From positions 1 to 9,000 of the forward strand of contig JBBAEA010000139.1 of NCBI GenBank assembly GCA_041656175.1: DNA of 9,000 nt, written 5' to 3'. Of the stretch, positions 6,747-9,000 are shown one piece after another. The stretch comes from JBBAEA01 sp041656175. Lineage in GTDB: Bacteria > Myxococcota_A > Bradymonadia > UBA4248. The position numbers were made by a program, and so were the translations under genes. The stretch's first letter is position 1, and every line of letters starts with the position of its first letter. Below the pieces are notes generated by a model. The model was not told the DNA's origin and ran no database searches. It saw only the letters and a program-made list of their open reading frames with translations.

Positions 6747-7775
6747 TCAAAGTTCTGTTAGCTTAAAGCGCGAAGAATCCCCCTTGTCAACGAATTTTAT
6801 GCTAAAATCTTTTAGATTTATGCTTTTTACTTCGTCATTTTCGATAATCTTCACCGTTGCGCCTCCCCCATCTGCAATCGACAAAAGACTACATTCCCCG
6901 TAACTGGGGTGCTCAAGCCGATCACCAAGCGAGGGGTATACCTTGCTCTGTCCAGAAGCCATAGGAACAGCACTCTGGAGGTCACTGCTCCTAAGCACGC
7001 CTATGCTCGAATCGTTGGATGCCTTTGAGGCAGCTAGACGCCTTTTCGCTTTTAGCCACTCTCCGCGCGTCGAGGCGTTAAAATCCTCCTCCGTCATCGC
7101 TGGCGATGCATCATGTGAAAGCGTGCTTTGCAGCTGTGTGGCATCCTGACACGCGGCCGAAATATCTTTAACAGAAGAGTTATCATCACTTGGACGAATG
7201 TTACGCCTCAGTACTTTCGGCTCCTTCCTACCCACGCTATTATCATCGCTACTTAGCAGCTCATCCAAGCGCTCGCTCGACGAAATATAAGCAAAAGCCA
7301 GCGCCGAATCAGAATATTCATCCTCAATCGTACTCTGAATCTTGCCCCACGGCGCCAAACCCGTCGCCATATCAAAACTACGCTCAATGATAAGATCATC
7401 AAACATCGTGATGTGTAGCTCCAAACAGTGCACACGCGCTTTCAATATATGCCCAGAAATCAGATGCGTTTGACCAAAAACCGAATAACGCAAAATACAC
7501 TGCGCATCAATAATAAGCTGAGAGCCCAAAACCGACACGCTACCCGTCAGCGTCGGCACCGACATACACGTCTCGCTCTTAAACGAAGTCTCATAACGCT
7601 GGTTTTGCTCATTATACGACTGCAAATCCGCCGAACAAAGCGAACCCACGCCCGTAAAAACCGCAGCCTTAATCTTTTCACGCGCACAAAGCCGCAGCAT
7701 CGTCTCCGTAAATTCTTCCCCTCTGTCAAATTTAGCGACGATGTGCCTGCTCCGTATACTTGCTCCGTACTTCAT
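6747..7775 (-). CDS. PPC (DUF296) domain protein with C-terminal small barrel-like domain
   Basis: From the ATG at 7773-7775 the protein has 342 residues. Residues about 9-145 match the plant-and-prokaryote-conserved (PPC/DUF296) fold: RHIVAKFDRGEEF, then KAAVFTGVGSL, and SGHILKARVHCLELHI in place of the usual GGH strand. A polar, Ser/Asp-rich linker of about 130 residues follows (146-278), containing two SDDNS boxes. The last about 50 residues (KVYPSLGDRLEHPSYGECSLLSI to LKDFSIKFV) resemble the small beta-barrel at the end of UvrD/PcrA-type or CarD-like proteins. PPC proteins bind DNA in plants as AT-hook fusions; the bacterial role is poorly defined, so a DNA- or nucleotide-associated function is only a guess. 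I chose this start because GGGAG lies seven bases upstream. A GTG at 7815-7817 would add 14 residues but sits only about seven bases from the predicted transcription start. Confidence 0.82.
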   Translation of the reverse strand: MKYGASIRSRHIVAKFDRGEEFTETMLRLCAREKIKAAVFTGVGSLCSADLQSYNEQNQRYETSFKSETCMSVPTLTGSVSVLGSQLIIDAQCILRYSVFGQTHLISGHILKARVHCLELHITMFDDLIIERSFDMATGLAPWGKIQSTIEDEYSDSALAFAYISSSERLDELLSSDDNSVGRKEPKVLRRNIRPSDDNSSVKDISAACQDATQLQSTLSHDASPAMTEEDFNASTRGEWLKAKRRLAASKASNDSSIGVLRSSDLQSAVPMASGQSKVYPSLGDRLEHPSYGECSLLSIADGGGATVKIIENDEVKSINLKDFSIKFVDKGDSSRFKLTEL

Positions 7776-7830
7776 AGCCGTACTCCCGTAGGCAAATGCC
7801 GTGTCACGCGGTCGCACAACACCTATGCAA

Positions 7831-7859
7831 AGTTTATGAAATAATCAGTTGATAGTCAA
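7831..7859 (-). promoter_or_regulatory. Promoter of the PPC-domain gene
   Basis: On the minus strand TTGACT (7854-7859, five of six) is 17 bp from TAAACT (7831-7836, four of six). The start point would be near 7824, giving a leader of about 49 nt to the ATG at 7775. This supports that ATG over the upstream GTG. Confidence 0.55.
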
Positions 7860-7937
7860 TTCCTTCGCTACTAGCAGCTCCGCACTTTTAGCCACCTATA
7901 TATAATGATGCGCCACCCATTGAGTACTTTTATTTTT

Positions 7938-8084
7938 GGGGGGGCGAAGCCCCCCTACGCGCGGGCTTCCTCCTAAAATGCGACAACGAACGCAAAATAT
8001 TGTGCGCTGTATTTGCTGTTCGCGCATCCAGCGCACAATATGCGTTCGTAGCGCATTTTAGAAGGCGATCCCGCGCTACCCCCC
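7938..8084 (+). repeat. Palindromic element A (structured, about 147 bp)
   Basis: In order: hairpin GGGGGGC-GAA-GCCCCCC (7939-7955); basal stem strand TA-c-GCGCGGG (7956-7965) pairing with CCCGCGCTA (8070-8078) with one bulged C; internal loop CTTCCTC (7966-7972) opposite AAGGCGAT (8062-8069); long imperfect stem 7973-8009 with 8029-8061; 19-nt terminal loop 8010-8028. It ends CTACCCCCC (8076-8084). A second copy with the same plan lies inverted at 8281-8424. The two share loops and ends but not stem sequence. No ORF inside is credible. It could be a small non-autonomous mobile element, a structured RNA or a recombination site; I do not recognise a known family. Confidence 0.75.
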
Positions 8085-8172
8085 AAACGTCGTTGTTTTG
8101 CTTCACGCACGAGAAGCCTAGAATCAACTTGCGATTTCAACACTGCTACACTTACTTTTGTATTGACCAAGT

Positions 8173-8223
8173 AGAGCTAAGCGCTTATTCTAGCTGGAAT
8201 GGGCTTAAAAAGCTCTTTTTTTT
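8173..8223 (+). terminator. Terminator-like hairpin between the two palindromic elements
   Basis: AGAGCT (8173-8178) pairs with AGCTCT (8211-8216), with further pairing inside (AAGC with GCTT, ATTC with GAAT). A run of eight T follows (8216-8223). The stem has internal bulges and is A+T-richer than an ideal terminator. No plus-strand protein gene lies upstream, so it would end either an untranslated RNA that includes element A or readthrough. No convincing promoter is visible in 8085-8172. Confidence 0.45.
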
Positions 8224-8280
8224 AACCATTTATGCCAATGATTAGAACTAAAAAAACTTGGGGCTTATCTTCCCATTTAA

Positions 8281-8424
8281 GGGGGGTAGTGCAAGATCAC
8301 CCGATGCAGAGCTCGCAAAGCGCATTTTATTCGTTGGATTGGCGAATAGCCGATACAACGAATAAAATAAGGCGCTTGCAGAGCTATGCAGAGGGAAGCT
8401 TGCACGTAGGGGGGCTTGCCCCCC
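8281..8424 (-). repeat. Palindromic element B (inverted relative of element A, about 144 bp)
   Basis: Read on the minus strand: hairpin GGGGGGC-AA-GCCCCCC (8424-8409); basal stem TA-c-GTGCAAG (8408-8399) pairing with CTTGCACTA (8295-8287) with the same bulged C; internal loop CTTCCCTC (8398-8391) opposite TCGGGTGAT (8304-8296); long stem 8390-8356 with 8336-8305; 19-nt loop 8355-8337; end CTACCCCCC (8289-8281). The G6/C6 end, internal loop and terminal loop match element A. The long stem is different, and the basal stem differs by three compensated pairs. It ends 85 bp before the adenosine deaminase start, so it could also affect that gene's expression. Confidence 0.75.
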
Positions 8425-8509
8425 ACAAAAAAAAGCTTTAGCAAACTTATGGTTCAATATAGGTATTATTGTATTTCTTCAACCACTATCACACGTAGCG
8501 AGGCAAAAG

Positions 8510-9000
8510 ATGTCACAAATTCTCACGCAATCCTTCTTACACTCCATCCCCAAAACAGACCTACACGTTCATCTTGACGGGAGCGTGCGCATCGAAACGC
8601 TATTAGAATTAGCGCGCGAACGCAAAATCCCATTGCCTTCCAACGACCCCGACAATTTGAAGCAAATACTCAATATCGGCGGCATTCATGAGAACCTGGA
8701 AAGCTACCTGCGAGTTTTCGATACCACGCTAAAAGTGCTGCAAGACGAAGACGCATTGACGCGCACAGCCTTTGAATTAGCCGAAGACGCGGCACTAGAG
8801 AACTGCCGCTACATCGAAGTGCGCTACAGCCCAGTGCTACACCAACGCCTCGGACTGCCCATGCCAGTCATTATCGAATCGGTCGCCGAGGGACTGCGGG
8901 AAGCAAAGCGAAAATACGGCATCATGAGCGGCCAAATTTTATGCGGCATGCGGCACATGACCCCCCAAACATCACTGCGCCTCGCCGAACTCGCCGTTGC
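8510..9000 (+). CDS. add: Adenosine deaminase, N-terminal part (runs off the window)
   Basis: The first 163 residues are visible. KTDLHVHLDGS (15-25) holds the HxH zinc-ligand motif (His19, His21) that opens the metal-dependent TIM barrel of adenosine/AMP deaminases. It is followed by ENLESYLRVFDTTLKVLQ and CRYIEVRYSP, both typical of bacterial adenosine deaminase. The enzyme converts adenosine or deoxyadenosine to inosine or deoxyinosine and ammonia in the cytosol, for purine salvage. The later zinc and catalytic motifs (the HxGE and TDDP regions) lie beyond the window, so a related activity such as aminodeoxyfutalosine deaminase cannot be excluded. The start is supported by GAGG (8500-8503) six bases before the ATG. 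No clear promoter was found in the 85 bp between element B and the start. Confidence 0.9.
   Translation, partial: MSQILTQSFLHSIPKTDLHVHLDGSVRIETLLELARERKIPLPSNDPDNLKQILNIGGIHENLESYLRVFDTTLKVLQDEDALTRTAFELAEDAALENCRYIEVRYSPVLHQRLGLPMPVIIESVAEGLREAKRKYGIMSGQILCGMRHMTPQTSLRLAELAV

Noticed and set aside
7815..7817. GTG as the start of the PPC-domain gene
   Set aside because: It has no properly spaced ribosome-binding site and would leave a leader of only about seven bases, while the ATG at 7773-7775 has GGGAG seven bases upstream.
7938..8424. CRISPR array or integron attC sites
   Set aside because: There are only two copies, in opposite orientation, with no spacer pattern. The attC core ends (GTTRRRY / RYYYAAC) are absent and no integrase is nearby.
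7930..8457. Short ORFs on both strands across the palindromic elements
   Set aside because: Each runs through the hairpin arms and loops, has no recognisable domain, and is explained by the palindromic structure.

Overview
The window looks like an accessory or loosely packed stretch of a chromosome from a bacterium of moderate G+C. Two lipoproteins are built from cysteine-rich modules: a GEACDG-type repeat and a 15-copy EGF-like repeat. Such proteins are commonest in Myxococcota/Bradymonadota-type deltaproteobacterial lineages, so I favour that origin. This is an inference from protein style; no rRNA or marker gene is present.

Layout. Positions 1-2220 hold an apparently intact IS1634-family insertion sequence (about 196-1970, minus-strand transposase, near-ideal internal promoter). 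An 8-bp direct duplication flanks it. Removing the element and one copy of the duplication joins the two flanks into a 90-codon ORF with a Cys-rich end, so the IS probably broke a small gene. An intrinsic terminator at 2272-2301 ends the next minus-strand gene. Positions 2335-3546 encode a lipoprotein with three near-identical Cys repeats and a lamin-tail-like domain. Positions 3815-6487 encode an 890-residue lipoprotein with 15 Cys-rich repeats and a nine-unit higher-order duplication. Positions 6747-7775 encode a PPC/DUF296 domain protein with a C-terminal small beta-barrel-like domain. At 8510 a plus-strand adenosine deaminase begins and runs off the window.

The most unusual feature is in the roughly 700-bp gap between the last two genes. 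Two palindromic elements of 147 and 144 bp (7938-8084 and, inverted, 8281-8424) share one architecture: a G6/C6 hairpin, a basal stem with three compensatory base-pair changes and the same bulged C, a conserved asymmetric internal loop, a long stem of different sequence in each copy, and a conserved 19-nt terminal loop. Conserved loops with covarying stems imply selection on a folded RNA or single-stranded DNA. They point their conserved C6 ends at each other and bracket 196 bp that contains a terminator-like hairpin.

The genes do not form an obvious pathway. The two lipoproteins are probably independent envelope or surface proteins, each with its own upstream gap and candidate promoter. The PPC protein and adenosine deaminase are divergently arranged around the palindromic elements.
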